Below, in pieces: positions 23,901-35,456 of a DNA stretch of 64,000 nucleotides. The stretch is from Luzula sylvatica (Eukaryota > Streptophyta > Magnoliopsida > Poales > Juncaceae). The notes below the pieces were generated by a model that saw only the letters and a program-made list of their open reading frames with translations, ran no database searches and had not been told where the DNA came from. Each line of letters opens with the position of its first letter. The stretch's first letter is position 1. The translations under genes and the position numbers were made by a program. The stretch is taken from contig OX326960.1 of assembly GCA_946800325.1 (NCBI GenBank), positions 57,310,855-57,374,854 on the forward strand. The letters are read 5' to 3'.

Positions 23901-24909
23901 GGTTGTATTCCTCATCTTGTACGTGGACGACATCTTACTCATTGGAAATGACATCCCGATGCTTAACCAGGTTAAGGCATATTTGGGTAGTCAATTCGCA
24001 ATGAAGGACTTAGGAGAAGCTGCCTATATTTTAGGTGTGAAGATCTATAGAGATAGATCGAGGAGACTTCTCGAACTAAGTCAAAGTACATATATTGACA
24101 AAGTGATAACTAGGTTTCACATGGAGCAATCCAAGAAAGGATTTCTGCCAATGTCACATGGCATCACTCTCACTAAGGCTCAGTGTCCTTCAACGGACGC
24201 TGAACGTGAGCGAATGAGTCGGATCCCATACGCTTCGGCTATAGGATCGATCATGTATGCCATGATATGTACTAGACCAGATGTCGCATATGCGTTGAGT
24301 GTGACTTCCCGCTATCAGTCTGATCCCGGGGAAGCTCACTGGTCCGCAGTCAAGAGCGTTCTTAAGTATCTCAGGAATACTAAAGATATGTTTCTTGTCT
24401 ATGGTGGTTCGGAAGGAGATCTGATTATCCAAGGATATACAAATGGTAGTTTCCAAACTTGCCCGGACGATTTCCAATCTCAAAGTGGTTACGTCTTTAC
24501 GCTCAATGGTGGAGTTGTTGTTTGGAAAAGCTCCAAACAGAAGACGGTGGCTGATTCTACAACTGAAGCGGAATATATCGCGGCTTCGGAAGCCGCAAAG
24601 GAGGCTGTCTGGCTACGACAGTTCGTGATGGAACTTGGCGTTATGCCAAGTATCTCGGGTCCCATGGATGTCTATTGTGACAATAACGGAGCAATAGCAC
24701 AATCTAAGGAACCGCGAGCGCATCATCGGTCCAAACATGTACTCCGGCGTTACCACTTGATTCGTGAGATTACGAAGAGAGGTGACGTGAAAATAATGAA
24801 GATACCTACTGAGGATAACGTGGCCGATCCATTTACGAAGCCACTATCACGTACCAAGCATGAGCAGCATGCTAGGGCGATAGGATTGGGATATTTATCG
24901 CAGTGTTAG
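20962..24909 (+). pseudogene. Copia gag-pol of element 2, inactivated
   Basis: The same frame runs from 20962 to the stop at 24907-24909, interrupted by one in-frame TAG at 22006-22008, between protease and integrase. Domains as in element 1 are all recognisable: knuckle CFHCLKEGHWKRDC, integrase HCRLGH/CESCLMGK, RT QMDVKTAFLNG and LYVDDIL, RNase H ADSTTEAEY. Two further lesions fall on catalytic positions. The protease reads DTR where element 1 reads DTG, and the RNase H strand reads GYTNGSF where element 1 reads GYTDASF. The element is thus dead in cis. Confidence 0.92.
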
Positions 24910-24936
24910 ATTGGGTGTTTTATTTATGTTTCTTAT

Positions 24937-25168
24937 TGTATAAGGGGATTTGATCTGCCTAGTGCAAGTGGGAGAACATTTATTATGCCCTAGGTGTGTT
25001 ATTGGGATTGTATTTGTTTATGAGACAGATATTTATATTATTATTCATCATATGACCTAAACCTTCATATTTCTAAAACGTAACTGTGAAAAGACAATCC
25101 CAATAACACGCCTAGGACATAATAAATGTTCTCCCACTTGCACTAGGCAGATCAAATCCCCTTATACA
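24937..25168. repeat. 75-bp inverted repeat with 82-bp loop, upstream of the 3' LTR
   Basis: Left arm 24937-25011 and right arm 25094-25168 are reverse complements, with about two mismatches counted by eye. The left arm carries gcaagtgggagaac, the form a Copia polypurine tract/LTR edge usually takes. The right arm repeats it inverted and abuts the purine tract actually used before the LTR at 25179. Confidence 0.9.
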
Positions 25169-25178
25169 AGAGGGAGTT

Positions 25179-25828
25179 TGAAAGAATATGGCTTAAGAAT
25201 TAACTTGGAAGAATTTATAAATAGGCAAATCTGGAATCAGAATTGGGCCAGTTCATAGTCTGGGCCCGTTCAGAATTTAGGGTTTTAACCTAATTTCAGA
25301 TAATTAGTTTTTAACCTAAATTTTGGGCTTATTCTGATATTTATTAGTTTTGGGCTTTATTCTGAAAATTAGATTTTATTAACCTAATTTTCGGATTTAA
25401 CCTAAAATCTGCCTATATATATATTCAGAATTTCATTTTTCTCTCTCTTCTCTCTCTAATTTTCTGACCTAATTCGGCTGCCGAATTTTCTCTCTTTCAC
25501 ACAAAATCGAGATTGAGATCTGGAGAGTTTTTGAGTAGAGTTTCTGAGCAAGTTCTTGAGAGGAATAATCGTGACACCGACTAGAATGGTGTTGGCGGTT
25601 TCGATCAGACGAAATCAAGGTGGACACGAGTAGAGGGAGTGCAAGAGCAATCCTTGGAGAAGGTTCACGAAATCTGGATAAGTAGGCATCACGTACTAAC
25701 TTGTACGAGGTAAAATTCTGAATAACTCTTCCTTTTTCGTGGTTTTCGAACGTGATCCCGGTAGAATTAGGTTATACATGTGTAAATAATTCCGCTGCAC
25801 ACATTCTGATCATGTGTATAACCCTACA
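25179..25828 (+). repeat. 3' LTR of Copia element 2
   Basis: This is a 650-bp copy of 18788-19437. Differences seen include cttggaag/cttggaaa, tagaatgg/tagaacgg and aaccctaca/aacactaca. It is followed by target duplication gtcga and then the 5' exon of the FRS gene. Confidence 0.95.
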
Positions 25829-26595
25829 GTCGAAAGAACAGCGGTAGAAGAAAGACGGGGACTTAGCATGCCTTAATTGGAAATAGCGCATCAGTGAATT
25901 CGTGTCTCCATCCCCTAGATGCAATCGGCGTGTCGATTGAACGTGGTTGTAACAATCACTCGCGTTGAATGAACAATTGTTAATTCCTCCAGATTGTGCG
26001 AATACATATTTTATAGATTGGGATTGGGGCATACCAGAAGCGTCGTTAATACCCAATTGTGCTTTCACAAATTCAGGCAAATGACGATGGGCCTTAAAGT
26101 AACCAACACTATGAGGATCAAGATCATGGTTGTGTTCTAGAATTACCTTTTCAATCTCCCATACACCGTTAAGCATTTTGTCCGTAATGACAACCTGAGA
26201 CCGACAGTTAGTACGATGTTCACCGCGCTTCCTTTGCTCGAAGCCGGCTGGGGGGGTTAAAGTGGTAAATTGGTGAGGGTCGTCGTCTTCTTGTTCTGAT
26301 TGAGCCTTGCGATTACGGCTGCATGCCAACGTTACCTTGTAAACAACAGACGAGAGCTTGTACTGAGAGCGGCGTTGAGGGGAAAAGCCAGTACGTAACG
26401 CATACAACTTGTAAAATGCAAAAGCTTCGTCTCTGTTGGAGAACTGCATACCAACTTGGGGAAGAATGATGCTGTCCTCGTCTGACAAAGAAGCTCTGGA
26501 TGGGTTTGGTTGGGGGGATTGATTCGGTGAAATTGGACGCTTTCCTTTGGGATCGGTGTTGTCGTTGTCATCATGTTCAGTAGCATCCATGAAAA

Positions 26596-27090
26596 CTGAA
26601 ATCGAGTTGGATAAGTTAATCAAAGGTTAACAATAAATATGTGAGTGAAACTAATTTTGCTGGGAATTATACTTGAAAATCGATTAAAATACTTTTTGAA
26701 TGGGTGATTGTGGACAGTTCATAAATGATAACTGTTTTTTGTGGGTATACAATCATTAAATGGTACGAGGTTAGTGAAGGACACCATTTATTGAGGCATG
26801 AATTAAATTATAAAAGAGGAATTATTTGGTACGAGGTTAATTAATGAAGTTATTCAGATGAAGTAAATGGTAGCAGATGATTTATACTTAACAAATGGAA
26901 TGAATTTACTGAATCATGAAATCTGGAGAGGGAATTAAGTGTGAACAGAGCTTTAATGATTCATATAATCCAAAGCTACATGAACTAATAAGATAAGAAA
27001 TTACTGGTATGAATAAGAAAAAATAGCGAAGAAATTGAGACCAATTAATTGAATGCAAAAGATTGTAAAGTAAATCTCTTCGTTACTTAC
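26596..27090 (-). other. Putative 5'-UTR intron of the FRS gene
   Basis: On the minus strand a donor (ctg/gtaagtaacg at 27090) and an acceptor (tcgatttcag at 26596) fall just upstream of the ATG at 26590. An untranslated first exon would lie at about 27091-27200. Start choice: an in-frame ATG at 26623 exists but lies inside this putative intron. Confidence 0.5.
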
Positions 27091-27479
27091 CAGTGATTAA
27101 TGGCGAATCTAGGATGGTGAAGATGAAGAACAAGAGGAACAAAGAACGGTTAAAAATGGATACAAAGATAGAGGTGGAGAGTTCATAGGGATACAAAATT
27201 CAAATTGTTTGTATCTCATGGGGAATTGGCAAAGGCATTAATGAGCTGCACTACTAATTTGTAATGATGGACTGCACAGTGCAGGTATTAATGGTAGACA
27301 ACCTCAGCTCGGATGGGCACGGTGAGGAGACCGCCAATAAATGCAAAGTGTTAATTGACCATTAATTCTAAGGACAACACTAACTTAATTGGAGGAAGCA
27401 ATGGGAGATCGTATTCCATCTTTTGTCACGTGAGGAGCATCGAATTGATCACGTACGTCACCGTGACTCAATCACGGAT

Positions 27480-28363
27480 CGCGGGGGGGAAACTGGGGGG
27501 CATAGTAAAATTATCCTTATTAAAATGGCTCTACAGGATTCATTCCGAGCCTAACGGACTATGGAGCCAAACACTACAGGAACTATATTCCAAAAAGGAT
27601 GCCCATTCCTTGACCGAAATACCAAACAACATAGCCTCCTTCTTCATAAAAGATCTTATTAAACTCCTACCTTTCCTTAGAATTTCTTTGGACAACTCTA
27701 ATAACACCCTCTCCTGGAAATGGACGACAAATGGTTTATTTTCAGTCAAATCTGCCTATAAAATATGGCGAAACCCGGGAGTTATAATTAAATGGAACAA
27801 AAGGCTTTGGAAGATAAAGTGCCCGCTCAAAATAAAAAAATTTCGCATGGCTTGCTTTCCGCCAAAGGATCTTAACGGCGGATAATCTCATAAAGCGAGG
27901 ATGACCTAATCTAAAATGGTGCGTAAACAGTTCTACAAACTCCCTTGAAGACTCAAATCACCTATTTCTCAATTGCCCCTTCGCAAAACAGATTTGGGAC
28001 AAAGGTTCCTCCCTAGTAGGTTTTAACATATCGCTGGAACAAGACATCCTCAACTCGTGGTCGAGAAATTGAGTAAAATTCCTTAATCATCACGGGAAAG
28101 ACTGGGACCTCCTATTCCTAGCAATAATCTGGGAAATTTGGAAAAGGCGTAGTAATGTAATATTCTCAAACGTACGAAGGTCGGTTTCCGCAACATTCCT
28201 CACAACCATTAGGGACGCAGCAGCTTGGAAAGGATCATGCTAATTACTTCTCTTTAGTTCTAACTCCTGATAACACACTAACTTCATACTGTAACTAACC
28301 TGGATTTGTTTATTTTAATGAAAAATCCGAGCAAAGCCAACACTTTGCTCATTCAAAAAAAAA
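27480..28363 (+). mobile_element. 5'-truncated LINE (L1 type) 3' end, decayed
   Basis: The frame carries LLKWLYRIHSEPNGLW and then FSVKSAYKIWRN...KRLWKIKCPLKIKKF, the zinc-binding region downstream of plant L1 reverse transcriptases. The frame breaks near 27855. The next frame continues (RQRILTADNLIKRG) but hits a TGA, then NHLFLNCPFAKQIW. A 3' tail ends in an A-run at about 28350-28358. The RT core is absent. The exact 5' edge is unclear. Confidence 0.75.
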
Positions 28364-29398
28364 GAAAAGCCGGTCGATTCAGAATGAAAACATGATGCTT
28401 TCAATTAGGTACGAGGTTTGTTCTTGACCACTCGATATGTCGATCGAACGATCTAAAAAATGTTGGCCGTGTCGGCCAAAAAAGTCCATTGGCTATTGAC
28501 CCTGCTCCACATATATATAGCTGTCCTTTAACGGGTCAAAAAGCGGATTATTGTGGATATAAGAGCGGATTATTGCAGGTTTAGGGATTTAAATTTCTTC
28601 GGTTTTCAAACTCGAATTGTAGGCAAACCACTTGGTTAAATTTTGTGTTATTCATATGTATTTCAAGATCTGTAACACCTATTTCTACTGGATTAAGCCA
28701 CACTCCACATAGAGCTAATTTACTCACTGGTATTTTATTTCAATGTAGGCAACCAAATTCTTTTTTGAGAAAAATAAAGTAGGCTCTTATTTCCTACTTC
28801 TATTGTTTTATTAATATTAAAATCATTTATACATTTACAATTAGAATTTGAGGGTATTTGCCCTAATCTAAAAAATTACTACTCCTAAATACCCTCGCTA
28901 AAATAATTGCAAGTTTGAAAATATATCTTGGATTTTGAATATTAGGAATCCATTTCCTGGATGTAGGCAACCAAATCCTGCATCTAGAATTTGCTTTTTG
29001 TTGCAATGTTTGAAAATTTTAAAATGGGAACTGGGTCTAGATTGTAAGAATGATTATGTGTAGCTTAAAGTCAAGAATGTATCTGTGAAATTTGATTATC
29101 ATTGAATTTCAATGATTTGTTATGTGGAGTCCAAATACTACCAACTGCATATGAGGATTGCTTCCAAATAAGGGATAGTTTTTGCTGACATAAGAGCAAA
29201 ATTTGTAAAATTATTGAATAGTCAACTTTTAGACCTGGAAGAGATTTTGGTTCTGGTAAATGTTTGTAAAATAAGGGATAGTTTTCTCTGACTTATTGTA
29301 TAGTTATGATGTGAGGAAGACGTTCGTCGAGACAATCATCTTTAAAAGACATTATCTTTATTGCATCAATTAGTATCACGGTGTATGTCCGCTAAAAA

Positions 29399-29457
29399 CG
29401 CACGCACGCACGCACGCGCGCGCACGCGCGGCGCGCGTGCGCGCATATATATATATA
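29399..29457. repeat. Alternating purine-pyrimidine tract (CGCA/CG/AT repeats)
   Basis: A run of cgca units passes into gcgcgc-type sequence with a palindromic centre (gcgcggcgcgcg) and then into atatatat. This is a classic candidate for Z-DNA or cruciform structure. Confidence 0.85.
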
Positions 29458-29915
29458 ACCTTTTTTTATTTCGTTCTCTCATGTAGTAACCGGGTATTTC
29501 AAAAATCTGTAATAGGGTCTTAGGACATCACTGAAAGGGTATTCACATCATTCATGTAAGACCTAAAAAATGTATTAAATTTGTTTTAATATATTATAAA
29601 GAAGCTAAGCTTCTCTAATTTTTTTTTTAAAAAAACTTTTCTTGTTAGTTCATTACATAATTTTGCTTTAAGGTGACAAAACAAAATAACATTATGATCT
29701 GTAAAGAGTATATCGAACAACACATATTTTGACATGTAAACAGTAAATTGTATGTGAAAAACATGCATACCAAATAGAAAAAACAATTTTGGACCATACA
29801 TGAGAGTGTGGAAACAGAAGAACGTATCCAATTGCACCTGGAAATTTATGCCATGTTACTGTTAGCGTCAAAAGCAAAGAAACTGTGGAAACACATTCAG
29901 GCATGACTCAAATTT

Positions 29916-30060
29916 GAGGCCATTTATGGTGCACCAGATTTTCTAAAACTTTCTGAAACTCAAATTAACACCTTTAGTTAGCAAATATGAGGCCATTTAT
30001 GGTGGCCCAGATTTTCCAAAACTTCCCTAAACTCAAATTAACACCTTCAGTTAGCAAGAA
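29916..30060. repeat. 73-bp tandem duplication
   Basis: Copies start at 29916 and 29989 with gaggccatttatggtg. They share the phrases cagattttc, aaact and caaattaacacctt. Confidence 0.8.
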
Positions 30061-30391
30061 AATTAACAATTAATATATAATCAGTAAAATTATAATATAT
30101 AATTAATGTCTCTTCTAATTAATAATTAATTAATATATAGAATTAGTTAAAAATATATAATCGTTAATTGATATGTTAATTAAAACTGTTAGTTGAGATT
30201 TGAGAAAGATTTGGGTTTAACAGTATTCTAGATGTTGGTTTAACATAATTCTCGAGAAGATGACTGTCTCAATTCTAATTTTGGCAAATAAAGGTTCAAA
30301 ACGTTTGTATATAACATAGTCTTTAGCTTTTCTTACAAAATAAAGAAAGTCTTTACAATTTTATGTGGTCAAGACATCGAAAATTTAAATC

Positions 30392-33300
30392 ATGGCAGCA
30401 ATTTCAATGGATGACATTAAGAACGAAACTGTGGACCTCGTGAGTTCTTCCTATCATTACACTGGAAATTATTTCGATTAGTTCAAAATGTTCATTTGGA
30501 GCTCAAAAAGTTGCAATTTGTTTACTCCACAAATTGATTCTTTTATTTCTTTTGGTATGTTTTAGGAGACAATTCCAATAGAGGAGGTCTTCCATCATCT
30601 GAAATGCACAAAGGAAGGGCTCAGCGGCACCGAGGGCGAGAATCGCCTCCAGGTTTTTGGGCCCAACAAGCTCGAAGAGAAGACGGTATATATAATTTCA
30701 TCCATCGATCTCATTTATTTTTTTTGTTACATGATTAACCTTTAGTGTTTGACTTTGCGCGAGTAGGAGAGCAAGTTCCTCAAGTTTCTCGGGTTTATGT
30801 GGAACCCCTTGTCATGGGTCATGGAGGCTGCAGCAATCATGGCAATTGCTCTTGCTAATGGAGGGGTAATTGATTTTCTCCTCTTTTCATTTGCTTACAT
30901 TCTAAGAAAGAAAGAAAGAAAAATGATGAAAAATAACACACACATGATAATACACGTACTTAAGTTATACTACTCTCTTTGATAACAGGGCAAGCCTCCA
31001 GATTGGCAAGATTTTGTGGGTATTGTGGTCCTTCTAATCATCAACTCAACAATCAGCTTCATCGAGGAGAACAATGCGGGCAATGCAGCTGCGGCACTCA
31101 TGGCCGGTCTTGCCCCGAAGACCAAGGTCTTGCGTGACGGAAAATGGTCTGAAGAAGAGGCAGCTATCCTGGTACCTGGTGACATCATCAGCGTGAAGCT
31201 AGGAGACATCATCCCAGCCGATGCTCGTCTCTTAGAAGGCGATCCTCTAAAAATTGACCAATCAGCCTTGACTGGTGAATCACTCCCCGTAACAAAGAAC
31301 CCTGGAGATCACGTCTTCTCTGGATCCACATGCAAGCAAGGAGAACTCGATGCGGTGGTAATAGCGACAGGGGTCCACACTTTCTTCGGCAAGGCAGCTC
31401 ACCTCGTCGATAGCACGAACAATGTAGGACACTTCCAGAAGGTTCTCACAGCCATTGGGAACTTTTGTATTTGCTCCATTGCTATTGGTCTATTGATTGA
31501 GATAATTGTGATGTATCCGGTCCAACGCCGCCCATACAGACAAGGAATCGATAATCTCTTGGTGTTGCTCATTGGTGGGATTCCAATTGCGATGCCTACT
31601 GTGCTCTCCGTAACAATGGCCATTGGATCTCACAGGCTATCTGAGCAAGGAGCCATCACAAAGAGAATGACAGCTATTGAAGAGATGGCTGGTATGGATG
31701 TCCTTTGCAGTGACAAGACTGGCACCCTCACCCTCAACAAACTCACCGTCGATCAAAACTTGATTGAGGTTAGTATTGATTACTTTGTTTTTATCATTTT
31801 AAGTATTGTTTTTATATCTTATGTGATCCTTACTATTTTTCTGATTTGTGTAGGTTTTCGGCAACGGTGTAGAGAAAGCCACTGTCGTGTTGTCTGCAGC
31901 TAGAGCATCTCGGGTTGAGAACCAAGATGCCATTGATACATGCATGGTTGCAATGCTTTCTGATCCTAAAGAGGTAGTCATCTATTAATTAATTAAAATT
32001 TATACTTTAGCACAATTTTGAATTTGTTAACGAATTTTATCGAACTCAAAACAAATGATGATCATATAAACATAATTTTCGAAAAATATGCAGGCACGTG
32101 CTGGGATAGAAGAAGTCCACTTTTTTCCATTCAACCCAGTTGACAAGCGCACTGCAATCACATACATCGACTCCAATGGGGATTGGCATAGAGCTAGCAA
32201 GGGTGCACCGGAGCAAATCATCGATCTCTGCAACCTTAGAGCGGATGAGAGAAAGAGAGTACATGCTATAATAGGAAGCTATGCTGAGCGTGGACTCCGT
32301 TCGTTGGCTGTCGCAAGACAACAAGTACCCGAGGCAACAAAAGAAAGTGCAGGCGGACCATGGGAGTTCTTGGGCCTATTGCCTTTGTTCGACCCTCCGA
32401 GACACGACAGTGCAGAGACTATTCGTAGGGCACTCCACCTTGGTGTCAACGTCAAGATGATCACCGGCGATCAACTTGCCATCGGTAAAGAGACTGGTCG
32501 CCGCCTTGGCATGGGAACCAATATGTACCCTTCCACTGCTCTTTTGGGTGCACATGGTACTTCCGAGGATGTTGCTGGAATTCCAATTGATGAACTAATT
32601 GAGAAGGCTGATGGGTTTGCCGGAGTCTTCCCAGGTACAGATCAATTTCATTCTACTTATTAGATTCTTTATTTTACCTTAAAACAATTTTAAACTGACA
32701 ATTTTCTAATCAAATTGAAGAACACAAGTACGAAATCGTGAAGCGACTACAAGATAAGAAGCATATATGTGGCATGACTGGCGATGGTGTAAACGACGCA
32801 CCTGCTCTAAAGAAGGCCGATATCGGCATTGCAGTTGCTGATGCAACTGATGCGGCTCGTAGTGCCTCTGACATTGTATTGACTGAACCCGGTCTAAGTG
32901 TCATAGTTAGTGCCGTGTTGACTAGCCGTGCCATCTTCCAACGCATGAAAAACTACACCATCTATGCCGTGTCAATCACTATTCGTATAGTACTTGGATT
33001 TCTACTTGTTGCCTTAATATGGAAGTTTGATTTCTCCCCTTTCATGGTGCTTATCATTGCTATTTTGAATGATGGTACCATCATGACCATCTCGAAAGAT
33101 CGTGTCAAGCCCTCACCCATGCCCGACTCTTGGAAGTTAAAAGAGATCTTTGCCACTGGTATTGTGCTCGGCACGTACATGGCTCTCATGAGTGTTGTCT
33201 TCTTTTACATTGTTCATGATACGGATGCATTCCCGGTATATATAATAATTTGCTCTTGTTTGTCATTTTTTTTGTTAAGTACATCATAATATACTTATTC

Positions 33301-34238
33301 TGAATTTTTTTTATTTCGTAATGCAGAAATGGTTTGGTATAAGGTCGATCAGAAATAACGAGGAGGAAATCATGGCTGTGCTATACCTCCAAGTGAGTAT
33401 TATAAGCCAGGCCCTCATCTTCGTCACCCGTTCCAGAAGCTGGTCATGGCTCGAACGTCCAGGTTTCTTGCTTTGCATCGCCTTCCTCATCGCTCAATTG
33501 GTAATTATCTTAGTCAAGCAATCCTAATTAACACATGCTTTGGTACAGTATTGATTAATTTAGACGTGCATTAATGTATAGGTGGCTACTCTTATCGCTG
33601 TATATGCATCTTGGTCGTTTGCTCGTATCAAGGGATGTGGATGGGGATGGGCCGGTGTCATTTGGCTTTACAGTATCATCACTTATATTCCTCTTGACAT
33701 CCTCAAATTCATCATCCGCTATGTTCTGAGTGGAAAGGCATGGGGCAACCTTCTCAATAACAAGGTAATCTACACAGTTTCACATATTCGCACACGCGCG
33801 CGCGCGTAGACACATGTGTATATTTCATTTTTCATTGTGAAACTGAAATTTTGCATTTTGAAACTGAAATTATAGACTGCTTTCACGACCAAGAAGGATT
33901 TTGGAAAGGGTCAGCGCGAGGCTGAATGGGCTCATAATCAGAGAACTCTAGATGGGCTTCAGACATGTGAATCGTCGGGCGTCAACAACCACAGCACCTA
34001 CGGCGAACTTTCCGAGATAGCAGAGCAGGCAAAAAGACGTGCCGAAGTTGCCAGGTTGGTGTTGTATTATATGGGCTGCGTAAATGTCATTTATTTTATT
34101 TATAAATTGCGGTATAAATCATTGTGATTTTTCTATTGTAGGCTTAGAGAGCTTAACACTCTCAAGGGACATGTGGAGTCTGTGGTGAAACTCAAGGGCC
34201 TGGATATGGATAATGTCCCAGCACACTACACTGTCTAA
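30392..34238 (+). CDS. Plasma-membrane H+-ATPase (P3A type), complete
   Basis: Pumps protons out of the cell at the cost of ATP. Exons are 30392-30439, 30566-30685, 30767-30865, 30989-31768, 31854-31973, 32094-32634, 32721-33235, 33327-33500, 33582-33764, 33876-34054 and 34142-34238. All introns are GT-AG and the frame is continuous for 951 aa, the normal length. Visible motifs are the actuator TGES (about 184-187), [12 protein letters not shown] in membrane segment 4, the phosphorylated Asp in DKTGTLT (about 331), [25 protein letters not shown], and the hinge [16 protein letters not shown]. The C-terminal regulatory tail ends HYTV, with the penultimate Thr that binds 14-3-3 proteins when phosphorylated. 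It is therefore an autoinhibited plant AHA/PMA pump. The start at 30392 gives the expected short acidic N-terminus. No lesion was seen. Which AHA paralogue it is cannot be settled by eye. Confidence 0.97.
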
Positions 34239-34854
34239 GAAAAGAAGAAATAATATCGAATGGGTGAGGAAATGCGTTGAAATTTGATGTTCCCCTGATA
34301 CTTTTTTTCACCTGTTTCTGTGAGAACCTCAAAAGAAAGAATTCATTGGAAAGCAGAAGTTCAATAATTATTATCTCATTTATCCCTGATTTTTATGCAA
34401 GTAAACTTTGTATTGTTGTGAATCAAATTTATTCTTTTTATCTTTAAATAGTTCTAATTTTCAGTATCGGGCCGTCTCGCCCTTCTTCCACGTTCTTTGT
34501 TTCTTCGTCGTACGATCTTCTTCTTCTTTGCTCTTTCTTTGCCGTTAGATTCATGCCGTCGCTCTATCTCTCTCTTATTTGTGGCCATTCTTTCGGTTGT
34601 TGAATGCGTGATTAGGGCTGTTGTTTCAGCATGCGACAGCTCATGCTTCTCTTTCTCTGAGCCTGCGCGTATTTCTTCTGCTTAATCATTTTGACGTTGT
34701 ACTTTGTTTTCTTCGCTCTTCCTTTCGTCGTATGACCATGTTTTTACTTTCTCTTGTCGTTGTTGCTTAGTCTGTTAGTTTCTGTGCATTTTTACCTTAT
34801 TTGATTTCTTTGCTTACGGATTTGTGTCTTGGCTCATTGCGATTGCCGCTCAAA
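34239..34854. other. 3' flank of the H+-ATPase gene
   Basis: 3' UTR and spacer. A short frame at 34497-34685 has no recognisable motif and I do not call it. Confidence 0.6.
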
Positions 34855-35318
34855 AACATGTTATTTAGACTTCCCGGAGCGTTCAAAGATTGTTATGAAT
34901 CGAAAAACAAGATTTCTTGGTGTTAGTAAAATTTGGTGAAATGTTATGTAATAAAAGATACGATACAAACGATCTAAAAACACGTTATTTGAACTCCTCA
35001 AAACATAAAAAGGTTGCTATGAATCGAAAAGAAAATTTTCTTAGTGTTTGTACAATATGGTGAAAAGTTACGTTGTAAAAGATTCGATCCAAACCATCTC
35101 GAAAACACGTTATTTGGACTTCTCAGATCGTTAAAAGATTGTTATGAATCGAAAAACAAGATTTCTTGGTGTTTGTAAAATTTGCTGAGAAGTTATGTAG
35201 TAGAAGATACGATACAAACGATCTAAAAACACGTTATTTGAACTCCTCAAAACGCAAAAATATTACTATGAATCGAAAAACAAATTTTCTTAGTGTTTGT
35301 ATAATTTGGTGAAAACTT
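34855..35318. repeat. About 125-bp tandem repeat, nearly four copies
   Basis: Units begin near 34856, 34981, 35106 and 35230 with cgttattt(g/a)(g/a)act. They share ctatgaatcgaaaaac, tttctt(g/a)gtgtttgta and gatacaaacgatc. Alternate units resemble each other more (1 with 3, 2 with 4), suggesting duplication of a 250-bp pair. Confidence 0.8.
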
Positions 35319-35456
35319 AACTCATCACCGCATTTTGTATATCCTTAACTAACACACACTTAATTAACTTGTAATTAATAAAAGACTTGATTAACAATTA
35401 ATTAATATTAATTATTAATTGTTAATTCATATGTATATTAAATATATATTAGTTAA

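Larger units (their letters stand above)
18788..25828 (+). mobile_element. Copia-type LTR retrotransposon 2 inserted in the FRS gene
   Basis: The element is 7041 bp with two 650-bp LTRs (18788-19437, 25179-25828). It has a target duplication gtcga at 18783-18787 and 25829-25833, a primer-binding site at 19439, a gag-pol at 20962-24909 and a purine tract agaggga at about 25169-25176. Its orientation is opposite to the host FRS gene. About eight LTR differences are counted by eye over 650 bp. The gag-pol is damaged, so it would move only with help. Confidence 0.95.
9586..26590 (-). pseudogene. FAR1-related (FRS/MULE transposase-like) gene split by two LTR retrotransposons
   Basis: Host-type coding pieces on the minus strand are 26590-25829, 18782-18676, 18602-17505, 10137-9918 and 9816-9586. 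The real introns are 18603-18675 and 9817-9917. The Copia (18788-25828) and Gypsy-type (10143-17504) insertions account for the other gaps. The pieces total 2418 nt (806 codons), close to the size of FAR1-family proteins. Domains in order are a FAR1 zinc DNA-binding domain (C..C then EHNHDLDPH), a MULE-type transposase core (FDTTYLTNKY, ITDQCQAIGN, QRSESMNSFF) and a SWIM zinc finger (CSCHLFAYRGIVCCH). A basic C-terminus (VGRPSNKR) follows. Frame is kept exactly across both insertion sites when one copy of each target duplication is counted. One in-frame TGA at 18014-18016 is the only other lesion seen. It could be a domesticated FRS transcription factor or an old FAR1-type MULE; terminal inverted repeats were not found. 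Confidence 0.88.
28364..30391. other. Intergenic region upstream of the H+-ATPase gene
   Basis: AT-rich, no gene seen. It holds the alternating purine-pyrimidine tract at 29399-29457 and the 73-bp duplication at 29916-30060. The ATPase promoter must lie in its last kilobase; I see no decisive TATA box. Confidence 0.6.

Noticed and set aside
27355..27480. Start of a host gene in the 176-codon frame
   Set aside because: Only the part after about 27490 has recognisable (LINE) motifs; the N-terminal part looks random.
34497..34685. 62-codon frame downstream of the H+-ATPase
   Set aside because: No motif; lies in the 3' flank.
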